From UBA10438 sp964432155 (GTDB lineage: Bacteria > Bacteroidota > Ignavibacteria > Kapaibacteriales > Kapaibacteriaceae): a stretch of 64,000 nucleotides of DNA. Below the pieces are notes generated by a model, which had not been told where the DNA came from, made no database searches, and saw only the letters and a program-made list of their open reading frames with translations. This document shows, piece after piece, positions 24,102 to 32,800 of this stretch; the first letter of the stretch is position 1; every line of letters starts with the position of its first letter. The DNA is taken from positions 124,001-188,000 of the forward strand of contig CAYSMF010000002.1 in NCBI GenBank assembly GCA_964432155.1, read 5' to 3'. The translations under genes were made by a program, and so were the position numbers.

Positions 24102-25123
24102 GATCTCCATTCGCCTATCACCGGCGTACGTCGCGCAATGTTGCTACGATCGGTCATGACCATGTACCTCGCGTTGTCGCCCATCTTGCAGATGCGTCGA
24201 TTACGCGTATGGAAGATCTCGCAGCCATTGGACACGTGTACGATGCAGCCACGGATAAGTGGGCAATGCGCGATCAAGCTGCAGAGTTTCTCTATATGGG
24301 CAGAGCCCCCTTGCCATTCATGGCACCTACTGGCACGCGCCAGTTTCTCGACGCCGATGTCTGGTCTGCACACGACGACAAGCTCTACTGCGTGCCTGTA
24401 TTCTCGCTCGACGCCTATCTGCAGACATCATCACGTCATTCCGTGATGAACGTTGTGCAGTGTACAATCGATGAGCTTACGGATACTGCGGTTTCGCACC
24501 TGAGTGCGGACACATCCGTGGTGCTGCTTCTGTCGAGCACCGCTCCGTCGTATTACACCAGCATGCGGGCAGCGATTGATCGCATCACCGAGGCTGGTCT
24601 GACTGCGCCAATTCTCCTTGAGCGTGACGTTCGCTCAACGTCACTTGACACCTGTGTGCTCTATGCATCAACAGATCTTGGCGGTTTACTTGTGGACGGA
24701 CTCGGCGATGGAACGATGCTGCGCGTGGGAACGCCGGAGCACGTAGATCTTCAGCAGTCAATTCGTCTGAGCTTTACGATCCTTCAGGCAACGCGGACGC
24801 GCATGACAAAGACGGAGTACATCAGCTGTCCGTCATGTGGCCGCACATTGTTTGACCTGCAAGAGACTACAGCACGAATCCGCTCGCATACCGATCACCT
24901 CAAGGGTGTGAAGATAGGTATCATGGGTTGTATCGTCAATGGTCCCGGCGAAATGGCCGACGCTGACTACGGCTACGTAGGATCGGGTCCGGATCGCATT
25001 ACACTCTATCGCGGACAAGACATCGTTCAGCGGAATATTCCGTCGGATGGTGCGGTTGAAGCACTCATCGAGATCATTAAATCTGATGACCGCTGGGTTG
25101 AACCGGCATCTTCTGCTTCGTAA
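24098..25123 (+). CDS. ispG: IspG C-terminal half (A* insertion plus [4Fe-4S] domain), split gene
   Basis: 341 residues. The start (SPFAYHRRTSRNVATIG) matches the linker that follows the TIM barrel in large IspG proteins. The middle is the A* insertion domain, and the C-terminus is the iron-sulfur domain with C244 and C247 in SCPSCGRTLF, C278 in GIMGCIVNGPGE and E285, equivalent to the three Cys and one Glu ligands of E. coli IspG. The frame is -1 relative to the first half, with a 4-bp ATGA overlap and a GGAGG site. Either a true gene split or a recent frameshift would give this; the well-placed RBS and intact frames favour a split. Confidence 0.9.
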   Translation: MRSPFAYHRRTSRNVATIGHDHVPRVVAHLADASITRMEDLAAIGHVYDAATDKWAMRDQAAEFLYMGRAPLPFMAPTGTRQFLDADVWSAHDDKLYCVPVFSLDAYLQTSSRHSVMNVVQCTIDELTDTAVSHLSADTSVVLLLSSTAPSYYTSMRAAIDRITEAGLTAPILLERDVRSTSLDTCVLYASTDLGGLLVDGLGDGTMLRVGTPEHVDLQQSIRLSFTILQATRTRMTKTEYISCPSCGRTLFDLQETTARIRSHTDHLKGVKIGIMGCIVNGPGEMADADYGYVGSGPDRITLYRGQDIVQRNIPSDGAVEALIEIIKSDDRWVEPASSAS

Positions 25124-25177
25124 CAACCAGGATTCCCTGGGACCACCAATGCGCCTCACGTAACGAGTTGTAACGAA

Positions 25178-25210
25178 AACGGGCCCCGCACATATCGTGT
25201 GGGGCCCGTT
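25178..25210. terminator. Bidirectional terminator between ispG and rplY
   Basis: A 14-bp stem (AACGGGCCCCGCAC with GTGTGGGGCCCGTT, one mismatch) around a 5-nt loop, flanked by A-rich and T-containing sequence, between convergent genes. Confidence 0.8.
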
Positions 25211-25235
25211 CTGTATACTCGATGGTATCGAGCTA

Positions 25236-25823
25236 TTACTTCTTCTTACTTGGTGTTTCTTCCGTTGCAGCTGCTGCTCCACCCTTCGGGTTGTGGCAAG
25301 CTACGACAACAGCGTCTGGACGGTCTGTGAATTCAACACCCGGGACATTGAGGTCGCGAATATGAATCGACTGGCCGCGGCCAAGGTTCGTCACATCAAC
25401 ATCGATATGCTCAGGCATCGTCGTTGGGTCGACCTTGACGTGTGCCTTGTGAATGATGTGCTCAAGTGTACCGCCTTCACGTACGCCGACGGCAAGGCCA
25501 ACTACGTGGAGTGGGATCTCAAGGGCAATCTTGTCACCAGCAACGATACCCAACATGTCAATGTGGAGAATCTTGTCTGTTACCGGATCAAACGTTACTT
25601 CCTTGAGGATACAATGGAGAGCCTTGCCACCTACTTCGAGGCTGACTGTCTTTGCTTCTGCAGTGTAAACCACTGGACGCAGTGACAATGTCTGCACAGA
25701 GAAGTGCACGGGATCTTGTCCCTTCGCGTAGTACACGCCCGGTGTACGTCCGTCGCGGCGAAGTGCCTTCGCTGCTGTTTGTCCCGGAACACGTGGTTCG
25801 GCGGCGAGAATGATCTGGCTCAT
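25236..25823 (-). CDS. rplY: 50S ribosomal protein L25/general stress protein Ctc
   Basis: 195 residues from the ATG at 25823 (MSQIILAAEPR); the longer open frame upstream overlaps prs and is rejected. The N-terminal L25 5S-rRNA-binding domain (KALRRDGRTPGVYYAKG) is followed by the TL5/CTC C-terminal domain (ALEIPLHVVGLAVGVREGG). The tail is Ala/Lys rich. It follows prs after 34 nt, the usual prs-ctc order. Confidence 0.95.
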   Translation of the reverse strand: MSQIILAAEPRVPGQTAAKALRRDGRTPGVYYAKGQDPVHFSVQTLSLRPVVYTAEAKTVSLEVGGKALHCILKEVTFDPVTDKILHIDMLGIVAGDKIALEIPLHVVGLAVGVREGGTLEHIIHKAHVKVDPTTMPEHIDVDVTNLGRGQSIHIRDLNVPGVEFTDRPDAVVVACHNPKGGAAAATEETPSKKK

Positions 25824-25857
25824 GTTATGACCTTGAGAGAATGTTTCGTGAACAGGA

Positions 25858-26805
25858 TCAGCCAATTGCCTTGTCGAACAAGGAACTGATCGACTGATTT
25901 TCGTGTGTACGAATGATCGCCTCGGCGAACAACTCGGCCACACTGAAGACTTCGATCTTTGGATGATCCCCCTTGAGAGGGATCGTATCGCTTACGTACA
26001 GAACCGAGATAGCATCGCTTTGTGCAATCCGCTCCATCGCCGTTCCTGAAAATACAGGGTGTGTACACACACCAACAATGCGCTCGGCTCCCTGCTTCTT
26101 CAGGGCCTCCGCACACTGCACGAATGTGCTACCTGTATCGATGAGATCGTCGATGATGATGACGTTCTTGCCATCAACATCACCAATGATGTTCATCACC
26201 TCAGCAACGTTGTGTTTCGGACGACGCTTATCAACCACAACCAGGTCTGCATCTCCTACGAGCTTTGCATAGGAGCGCGCTGTTTTCACACCGCCAACAT
26301 CTGGCGCGGCAACAGCAAGGTTTGCGAGTTGCAATCGCTTCAGCATTGGCACCGTCACCGAAGAGGCGTACAAGTGATCCAGCGGAATATCAAAAAAGCC
26401 CTGTAGCTGCGGTGTGTGGAGGTCCATCGTGATGACACGATTAGCACCAGCTTCCACCAACAAGTTCGCTACGAGCTTTGCTGTAATTGCAACACGTGGC
26501 TGATCTTTCCGATCCTGACGTGCATATCCAAAGTACGGGATCACTGCCGTGATGCGACGAGCCGAAGCTCGCTTTGCCGCATCGATCAACATCAGGAGTT
26601 CAAGGATGTTGTCAGAAGGAGAACATGTCGATTGGACAATGTACAAGTCCACGCCGCGTACGTTCTCTTCGTACTTCACCCAGATTTCGCCGTCGCTGAA
26701 ATTGCGGATCGCAACCTTGGCGAGTTCGCGTCCCATCGCTGCGGCGATGCGTTCTGCGATCTCAGGGTTTGATCTGCCGGCGACGATCTTAATCTCTGAA
26801 TCCAC
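25858..26805 (-). CDS. prs: Ribose-phosphate pyrophosphokinase
   Basis: 315 residues with a GTG start preceded by GGAAA. Makes PRPP from ribose-5-phosphate and ATP for nucleotide, His and Trp synthesis. It has the RPPK N-terminal RNFSDGEIWVKYEENVRG, the ATP loop PYFGYARQDRK, MDLHTPQLQGFFDIP and the PRPP loop VIIIDDLIDTGSTF. tRNA-Gln lies 24 bp upstream on the same strand. hpt, which uses PRPP, is elsewhere in the window (41356). Confidence 0.97.
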   Translation of the reverse strand: MDSEIKIVAGRSNPEIAERIAAAMGRELAKVAIRNFSDGEIWVKYEENVRGVDLYIVQSTCSPSDNILELLMLIDAAKRASARRITAVIPYFGYARQDRKDQPRVAITAKLVANLLVEAGANRVITMDLHTPQLQGFFDIPLDHLYASSVTVPMLKRLQLANLAVAAPDVGGVKTARSYAKLVGDADLVVVDKRRPKHNVAEVMNIIGDVDGKNVIIIDDLIDTGSTFVQCAEALKKQGAERIVGVCTHPVFSGTAMERIAQSDAISVLYVSDTIPLKGDHPKIEVFSVAELFAEAIIRTHENQSISSLFDKAIG

Positions 26806-26828
26806 GGTGTTTCCGGCTAGTAATCAGT

Positions 26829-26903
<75 letters not shown>

Positions 26904-26966
26904 GTTTGTCGAGCCGCAAATATACGGCTCAGAACAATACTTCTGCAAGATGAAGGCTACATGGAT

Positions 26967-26988
26967 GAGCCCCGTAATCGCGGGGCTC
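26967..26988. terminator. Terminator-like hairpin after rpsR
   Basis: An 8-bp GC-rich stem (GAGCCCCG with CGGGGCTC, 6-nt loop) lies 31 bp beyond the rpsR stop on the minus strand. There is no clear T-run, so Rho-dependence or plain transcript end protection is possible. Confidence 0.55.
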
Positions 26989-27018
26989 TGTAGTCGTCAA
27001 CGTTTTCGTGCTACGTGA

Positions 27019-27294
27019 TTAACGCGTGTCTTGCGCAACGAACGGAAGCAATGCAAGGTGACGTGCATACTTGATCGCGCTGCAAAGGCGACGCTGCTGA
27101 AGTGCTGTGACTCCAGTGATGCGACGTGGAAGGATCTTGCCTTGATCATTCGTGAAACGACCCAGAAACTTCGGATCGAGATAATCGATCAGACGAGACT
27201 TCTTGAGTGGGTTGGTGCGCTTCTTCGGCTGATTCCGCTTTTGACGGAACGGCGAATTGATCGTGTTTGGGTTTGGTGCTGATGGCATTGCCAC
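27019..27294 (-). CDS. rpsR: 30S ribosomal protein S18
   Basis: 91 residues, bS18. The conserved core is present: LIDYLDPKFLGRFTNDQGKI, LPRRITGVTALQQRRL and AIKYARHLALLPF. The N-terminal extension (MAMPSAPNPNTINSPFRQK) is not part of the core; a second start two codons later is equally possible. It is the last gene of a three-gene operon with rpmE and a small basic protein, not in the usual rpsF-rpsR-rplI cluster. Confidence 0.94.
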   Translation of the reverse strand: MAMPSAPNPNTINSPFRQKRNQPKKRTNPLKKSRLIDYLDPKFLGRFTNDQGKILPRRITGVTALQQRRLCSAIKYARHLALLPFVAQDTR

Positions 27295-27309
27295 GATGCG
27301 TTCTCCTGT

Positions 27310-27549
27310 TTACTTTCCTTGTGCCTTAGCGTCGCGCACAGCTTGTGTCTTTTCGAGACGCTTCTTGAAGCGATCGACGCGACCTGCTGTATCGATAAGC
27401 ATCTGCTTACCCGTGTAGAACGGGTGCGACTTTGAATCAATTTCAAGTACCATACGCTCGCCCTTATAGCACGTGCGTGTCTTGAATGTTGAGCCATCGG
27501 TCATCACGATGTCGATGGTCTTGTATGCTGGGTGAATTCCCTTCTTCAT
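27310..27549 (-). CDS. rpmE: 50S ribosomal protein L31 (zinc-free form)
   Basis: 79 residues. MKKGIHPAYKTIDIVMTDG and the SHPFYTGKQMLIDTAGRVDRF core identify bL31. The CxCG zinc ligand pair of the C+ form is replaced (MTDGSTF), leaving one cysteine, so this is a C- paralogue that would not need zinc. It lies 5 nt after the small basic protein gene. Confidence 0.94.
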   Translation of the reverse strand: MKKGIHPAYKTIDIVMTDGSTFKTRTCYKGERMVLEIDSKSHPFYTGKQMLIDTAGRVDRFKKRLEKTQAVRDAKAQGK

Positions 27550-27554
27550 CCTGA

Positions 27555-27728
27555 TTACCTCGAAAGATCCATCTTTTCAATTTGACCAACGTCGTCAACC
27601 TTGACAAAGCGCTCGAGGTACTTTACAGTACCCTTCTCTGAGCGAAATGCCTTAATGACCTTAACGCTAATCTTGCTGTCTCCGGCTTTCTTCTTGTTCT
27701 TATCGCCGAATGTTTGCTGCTTTGCCAT
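27555..27728 (-). CDS. Small basic protein in ribosomal-protein operon (unknown)
   Basis: 57 residues from the ATG at 27728, supported by a GAGGAC Shine-Dalgarno site; a longer upstream frame has no such support. Lys-rich N-terminus (MAKQQTFGDKNKKKAGD), then a beta-rich segment (ISVKVIKAFRSEKGTVKYLE, RFVKVDDVG). I do not recognise the family. First gene of an operon with rpmE and rpsR, so a ribosome- or RNA-associated role is a reasonable inference only. Confidence 0.75.
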   Translation of the reverse strand: MAKQQTFGDKNKKKAGDSKISVKVIKAFRSEKGTVKYLERFVKVDDVGQIEKMDLSR

Positions 27729-27776
27729 GACGTCCTCAATGGGCTGAGGGTGTGTAGATCGTGTTGCTAGGAACGA

Positions 27777-27784
27777 CAAAGATA
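27777..27784 (-). promoter_or_regulatory. -7 box (TATCTTTG, minus strand) for the rpmE-rpsR operon
   Basis: A perfect TAnnTTTG match on the minus strand, about 50 nt before the small protein's ATG, leaving a leader with a good Shine-Dalgarno site. Confidence 0.55.
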
Positions 27785-27837
27785 CGGCAAGCTCATATTC
27801 TGTGCAAGTGCTTGTCGATTGGTCACTTGCCCCTTGC

Positions 27838-27845
27838 TAGATTTG
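27838..27845 (+). promoter_or_regulatory. -7 box (TAGATTTG) 4 nt before the aspartate-kinase-like gene
   Basis: A perfect TAnnTTTG match ending 4 nt before the ATG at 27850, implying a leaderless transcript. Confidence 0.55.
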
Positions 27846-27849
27846 CGAC

Positions 27850-29022
27850 ATGGTAGTCTGCAAGTTTGGCGGAGCGGTACTGGCAACCCCAGAGGGGTTC
27901 CAGACCATGGCAGCGATCGTTTCGGCCCAGGGAGGCGAACAGATCGTCGTGGTCGTTTCGGCCCTTGGCACCACAACGCGGCTTCTCGATGCCGCCATTG
28001 AACAGGCACGAGCTGCCAATCTTGGGGCTGCTTTGGAGCGCGTGGCCGAAATTGAACGACTTCACGCGGCATGCCTTGCTCGGTTATCGGGCAGTCCAGC
28101 CATGGAACGCTCTCTGCAAGTCCTGCTCGGCGAACGGCTTACGGCGTTGACGACAGTATTGCGTGGGATCGCCACCACACGCCAGTGCACACCACGTGTG
28201 CGCGACCGCGTGCTGAGCTGGGGCGAGGACATTGCCCGTGATATTGCGACCACATGGCTGGCATCTCAGCAGCTCACCGTTGCCTCCGTACCGGCACGGT
28301 CGGTGATCGTTACGAGCGACGAGTTTGGCTCTGCGCGCCCCCTGCAGGATGCTACAACTCGGCATGCAACAGCAATCATCACTCCCCTGCTTGCTACGGG
28401 GCATGTAGTTGTTATTGAGGGCTTTGTCGGGCAAGCTACAACAGGTGATATCACAACCATGGGACGTGAATCATCAAACCTCACAGCAACGTTGCTTGGC
28501 TCGGCGCTCAATGCAACTATGGTGACAATCTACACAGACGTTGAGGGGGTGCGAAGCGCTGATCCTCACGTTGTGTCGAACACGAATGCACGCGAGCATC
28601 TGTCGTATGTGCAGGCTCGCATTGCTGCAGAGGCAGGCGTGAAGCTGTTGTATCCAACGATGATGGAACCGGCTGAGCATGCAGGCATTCCTGTTCGCAT
28701 TGCTAGTGCGCATGTTCCTAATGGTGCATCAACTGTTATCGACCATCAGCATGATATCGTGCAGCCGATTGTTGTCGGTGTTGATCTGGGTGATGGCAAG
28801 CATCGCTGCACAGCACTGTATGTCGATCCAATGCGCTTCGTCACATCGATCACACCAATTCTTGCCGACATCCACGATTGTCGTCCGTTCGACGTCATGA
28901 CTGATGCTGCGTCATCGCGAGCTGATGTCATTGTTCCATCACCGTACGCAGCTGAAATTCTCACGCGACTTCACGCAACGCTTTGCACTGAGATAACGTC
29001 CCATGAAGCCACAGCACGATAA
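27850..29022 (+). CDS. Aspartate kinase-like protein (amino acid kinase family)
   Basis: 390 residues. The amino acid kinase fold is evident: KFGGAVL at the N-terminus, VVSALGTTTRL, LSWGEDIA and YTDVEGVRSADP with the substrate and ATP residues of aspartokinase. It would phosphorylate aspartate at the head of the Lys/Thr/Met pathway. Two departures: the GRGGSDxTA motif reads GRESSNLTA, and the C-terminal 120 residues do not show a clear pair of ACT domains, so feedback control may be lost or altered. Probably leaderless. No other pathway gene is adjacent. Confidence 0.78.
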   Translation: MVVCKFGGAVLATPEGFQTMAAIVSAQGGEQIVVVVSALGTTTRLLDAAIEQARAANLGAALERVAEIERLHAACLARLSGSPAMERSLQVLLGERLTALTTVLRGIATTRQCTPRVRDRVLSWGEDIARDIATTWLASQQLTVASVPARSVIVTSDEFGSARPLQDATTRHATAIITPLLATGHVVVIEGFVGQATTGDITTMGRESSNLTATLLGSALNATMVTIYTDVEGVRSADPHVVSNTNAREHLSYVQARIAAEAGVKLLYPTMMEPAEHAGIPVRIASAHVPNGASTVIDHQHDIVQPIVVGVDLGDGKHRCTALYVDPMRFVTSITPILADIHDCRPFDVMTDAASSRADVIVPSPYAAEILTRLHATLCTEITSHEATAR

Positions 29023-29236
29023 GGTTCCAAAAGAAGAATTTACTCCAGGCGATCGCTATAACGTAGCACTTCGCAATCAGCCATTGTATGAGGCGACTGT
29101 CGTGAAATTTCACGGTGGATGCTGGGCAACAGTTCGCGTCGAACGTCCACTCAGCGATGCAACAGCATCGCTTTATCCTGTGGGTTCAGAGTTCGACATT
29201 AAGGTTGCCGAATACGAGGTCACGCGAACAGTCTAA
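29003..29236 (+). CDS. Small conserved-looking protein overlapping the kinase gene (unknown)
   Basis: 77 residues, starting 20 bp inside the end of the kinase gene. The composition is protein-like (FTPGDRYNVALRNQPLYEA, GCWATVRVERPL) with a probable small beta-barrel of six strands. I do not recognise the family. The frame is intact and co-directional, so it is probably real and translationally coupled. Its stop and the convergent stop at 29246 lie in a short hairpin (CTAACG/CGTTAG). Confidence 0.6.
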   Translation: MKPQHDKVPKEEFTPGDRYNVALRNQPLYEATVVKFHGGCWATVRVERPLSDATASLYPVGSEFDIKVAEYEVTRTV

Positions 29237-29245
29237 CGGCTCGCG

Positions 29246-29773
29246 TTAGTTGCCGGATTCGGCTTGCTTCTTCTTGACCTTCGCCAGGATGGTTTCCATC
29301 ATCTGGCGTTCGAGAATGCCGTTTGAAACCCAGAAGTGGTTTGCAGCAGTAATGAACTCTTCGAAGCCCGACATCTCGGCACGAAGGATAATCTTGGTAA
29401 CGCCACCGTCTTCTTCGCGCACATTGATCTTGTACTGCACGCGACAGGTTACCCAGATACCGCCGCGAATGCGTGGGACATCCGAGTACTTTTCGATCGT
29501 TGCCTTGGTTGTGTCTTCGCCTTGCGCAAGCACGCAATAATCCGACACGTACTGCCCCTTGTAGAGTCCGCCCTCTTCTGCAGGTTCAATCACTTTGATC
29601 ACCTGCGGCTTCGGACAGCCGAACTCCTCGATCGCCGACTTCAGCGACTCCCATACAGTTCCGAACCTTCCCTGTACTGTCTCCGTGAGAACAACAGGTT
29701 GTGGTTCGTCTTGCGCCGAGAGTGAAGCCGTGCAGAGAATCACAGCAGCAATTGCAAGAAGGAGTCGATTCAT
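29246..29773 (-). CDS. Exported protein of unknown function
   Basis: 175 residues from the ATG at 29773, which gives a clean signal peptide (LLLAIAAVILCTASLSA-Q); an alternative start lies 4 codons upstream. The mature part has an alpha/beta pattern (FGTVWESLKSAIEEFG, RGGIWVTCRVQYKINV, a long C-terminal helix) reminiscent of SRPBCC or BamC-like folds, but this is weak. Three cysteines. It follows smc by 28 nt on the same strand. Confidence 0.8.
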   Translation of the reverse strand: MNRLLLAIAAVILCTASLSAQDEPQPVVLTETVQGRFGTVWESLKSAIEEFGCPKPQVIKVIEPAEEGGLYKGQYVSDYCVLAQGEDTTKATIEKYSDVPRIRGGIWVTCRVQYKINVREEDGGVTKIILRAEMSGFEEFITAANHFWVSNGILERQMMETILAKVKKKQAESGN

Positions 29774-29801
29774 AGTGCGTCTCATCGATACGTGTGGTGT
29801 G

Positions 29802-32800
29802 TTAGGCTGCAGTTCCTGCAAGATGCACAGAGACAACCTTAGAAACTGCAGGCTCTTCCATCGTCACACCGTACAGTGTGTCGGCAGCTTCCATCGTCTT
29901 CTTGTTGTGTGTGATCATCAAGAACTGTGTGTTCTCGGCGAACTTGCGAATGATCTTCAAGTAGCGATCGATGTTCGCATCGTCAAGGGGCGCATCCACT
30001 TCGTCGAGGATACAGAACGGACTTGGCTTTACGAGGTAGATCGCAAACAGCAACGCGATTGCTGTGAGGGTCTTCTCGCCCCCTGACAACATTTCGATGC
30101 TGTGCGGGCGCTTACCGCGTGGCTTAGCCGTGATGTCGATCGTACACTCGAGTGGGTCGCCATCTTCCGATTCAATCATCTGCAAGTCTGCTTCGTCGTC
30201 TTCGCTGAAGAGCATGGTGAAGAGACGGATGAAGTTCTCGCGGATGCTTGTGAACGTTGTCGTAAACTTCTCACGCGCCGTCTGATTAATCTCGGCAATC
30301 GTCGCGTTGAGCGTTCTTTCGCTCTCGGTGAGGTCCGCCAGCTGTTGCGTGAGGAACAACAACCGCTCATTCTCCCGCTCGTGTTCTTCGAGCGCGAGGA
30401 AGTTGACGTTCCCCATCGACGTGAGCTTACGACGCACGTCTTGTACTTCAGTGCGAAGAGCTTCTGGCGACTCCTCAGTTTCTGGCACCGATGGATGTTC
30501 CGGAACCTCAAGGTCAAGTTCTTCCGTTGCACGACGTGTAAGCGTCTCCATGCGAAGACGGATTTCGTTGTGCTTCAGATCTGCCTCGTGTGCTTCAGCG
30601 ACAACGGCATCGACATCCTTGCGACACTGGCGCACGCGCTCGGCGATATCCTGCAGTGCAGCTGAGGTTTCCTTCACCGTCAGTTCAAGCGCTTCGCGTG
30701 CCGACTTTGCATCGGCCAGACGAGCGACGAGTTGCGCTGCTGCGATATCTGCAGCTTCACGCTCAGCAGTGAGCGATGTTTGCTGTCCGATCAGATCTGT
30801 GCGCTCTGTCTCGCGCTGTGCCTTGCGCTGATCGATTGTCAGTCGTTGATTGGTGAGTCGTCCTTCGTCGCTTGTGAGCGTTTGTACTTCACCAGCAAGT
30901 TGGACAACACGGAGCTCGGCTGCGCGCATCTCGTTGGTACGCTCTTGCAGGTGCGCTTCCGCATCATGCAGTGCTTGTGTCGCACCTGTGAGGTCTGTCT
31001 CATGCTTCGTTACGGCTTCAGCAGCAACGGTAACATCACCGTCGGCAGTCGAAGCTTCTGCACGCAGACGCTCGAGTTCCGATGTAATACCGGATGCTTC
31101 TTCGGTCTTCGTTGTCTGCTGCGCCTGCACATCATCAACACGAGTACGGAGCGCATCGATACGCTGTACGCGCTCGTTGCGAATCAACGCAACCTTGCGC
31201 ACATCATCACCGAGACGGCGAAGATCAATGGTACCAAGTTCCGCACGTACGGTCCGCAAGCGCGCATCAAGATCTGTTCGACGTTGCTCGAGATCAGCGA
31301 TCTCCGTACGAAGTTGATCAATACGTTCGCGACGTCCAACGCGCACACCTTCGGTGCGTGACGTTGAACCACCACGGACTGCACCCGCACGGTGCACGAT
31401 CTCACCAGAGAGCGTGACAGCTGATGTTGCGGTAGTCGACGAAACAGCATTCCATGCATCATCGATCGTCTCAACAACAACTGTATGTCCGAGGATACCT
31501 CGCACGGCACCACGGAGCTGTTCATCTGATTGAATCAACTCTGATGCCCAACCGATGACGCCCGAGACAGAGCCAAGGGCAGGAGGTGCATCAAGTGCTG
31601 GGATCGCATCACGACAGAGGAATGTCGCTTTGCCTACGGCGTTCTTCGACAATGCACTGATGGCCTGTTGCGCCTCGGAGCGGTCGGCGACCACAAAGAA
31701 ACGCGCCGCATCACCAAGCGCTGCCTCAATAGCAATGCGCAGTCGTTCATCGGTGTTGATGACTTCAGCGAGCGTAAGCTTCTCACCTTTCGGTGTCCAC
31801 TCAGGTGTTGTGAGCAAGAACTTGCTGCTCTCGGCAGTATCGACAAGACCTGTAAGGAACTCCAACGATGCCGTGCTGTGACCAAGCTGCGAGCGGAGCT
31901 CTTCCGCTTCACGCTGCAGACCTTCTTGCTCAGATGTCAATGCGCGTTGGCGTTCTTCGGCCGCATGAAGCGTTTGCTCGGCCTTCGCGAGCTGCTCGTC
32001 AAGCGACGGAAGGTCGGCACGCTCGCGTTCAATCTGCTCTTCAACTTGGCGAAGGCGATCGGCGAGTTGTGCCTGTTGTGATTCTATCTCTGCGAGTCGA
32101 CGTTGTTGTCCGTCGGCCTGAATGCGGAAGCGATCAAGGTGATTACGACGCTCGTTCAGCACCTGACGTGCAGCTGTGAGTGCTTCGCGCTGCTGTGCAA
32201 CAGCATCGCGATGCTGCTGCACCTGCTCTTGGGCATGTTGCACCGTTTCGCGGAAGCCCGCCAATGCCAGTGTAGCTTCTTCGTGCTCTTTCGAACCTGC
32301 ACGAATCCGCTCCCGCACAAGTTCGAGCTCCTCTGCCGTTGTTGACTGTTGTGATTGCGATTCCACCTGTTCACGATCGAGACGCTCAAGTGCGCGTTCG
32401 TTCGAGAGCAAACGCTCTGCGAGGACCGACAGCTGTTGTTGCGCATCGCTCAGTGCCGAGCGGACGTCGTTCTCGCTCGCATACGCATCGCGAAGTCGTT
32501 GCTCATCGGCTTGCTGCTGCTGCTCGATAGCCACGGCATCGCGTTCCGATGTTCCCAACGCAGCTTCAGCTGCTTCGCGGCGCTCGCGGATACCACGCAT
32601 GACTTCCTGCAGCTGCGTCAGTGCGAGGAATTCTTCTGCATACTCGAATGCGAACAACAAACGATCCAGTTCACGCAGACGCGTGGAGAGCTCTTGGTGC
32701 TGACGTGCCTTTTCGGCCTGACGCGCAAGCGAGTTGACCGTCTTTTGTACTTCACGGACGATGTCCTGCACGCGCGCGATGTCGCGCTGCGCTGCATCAA

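Noticed and set aside
23199..25123. The split ispG as a simple pseudogene.
   Set aside because: Both frames are intact to their natural ends, all ligands are kept, and the second frame has a well-placed GGAGG, so decay is unlikely. A local sequencing indel remains possible and is listed under findings.
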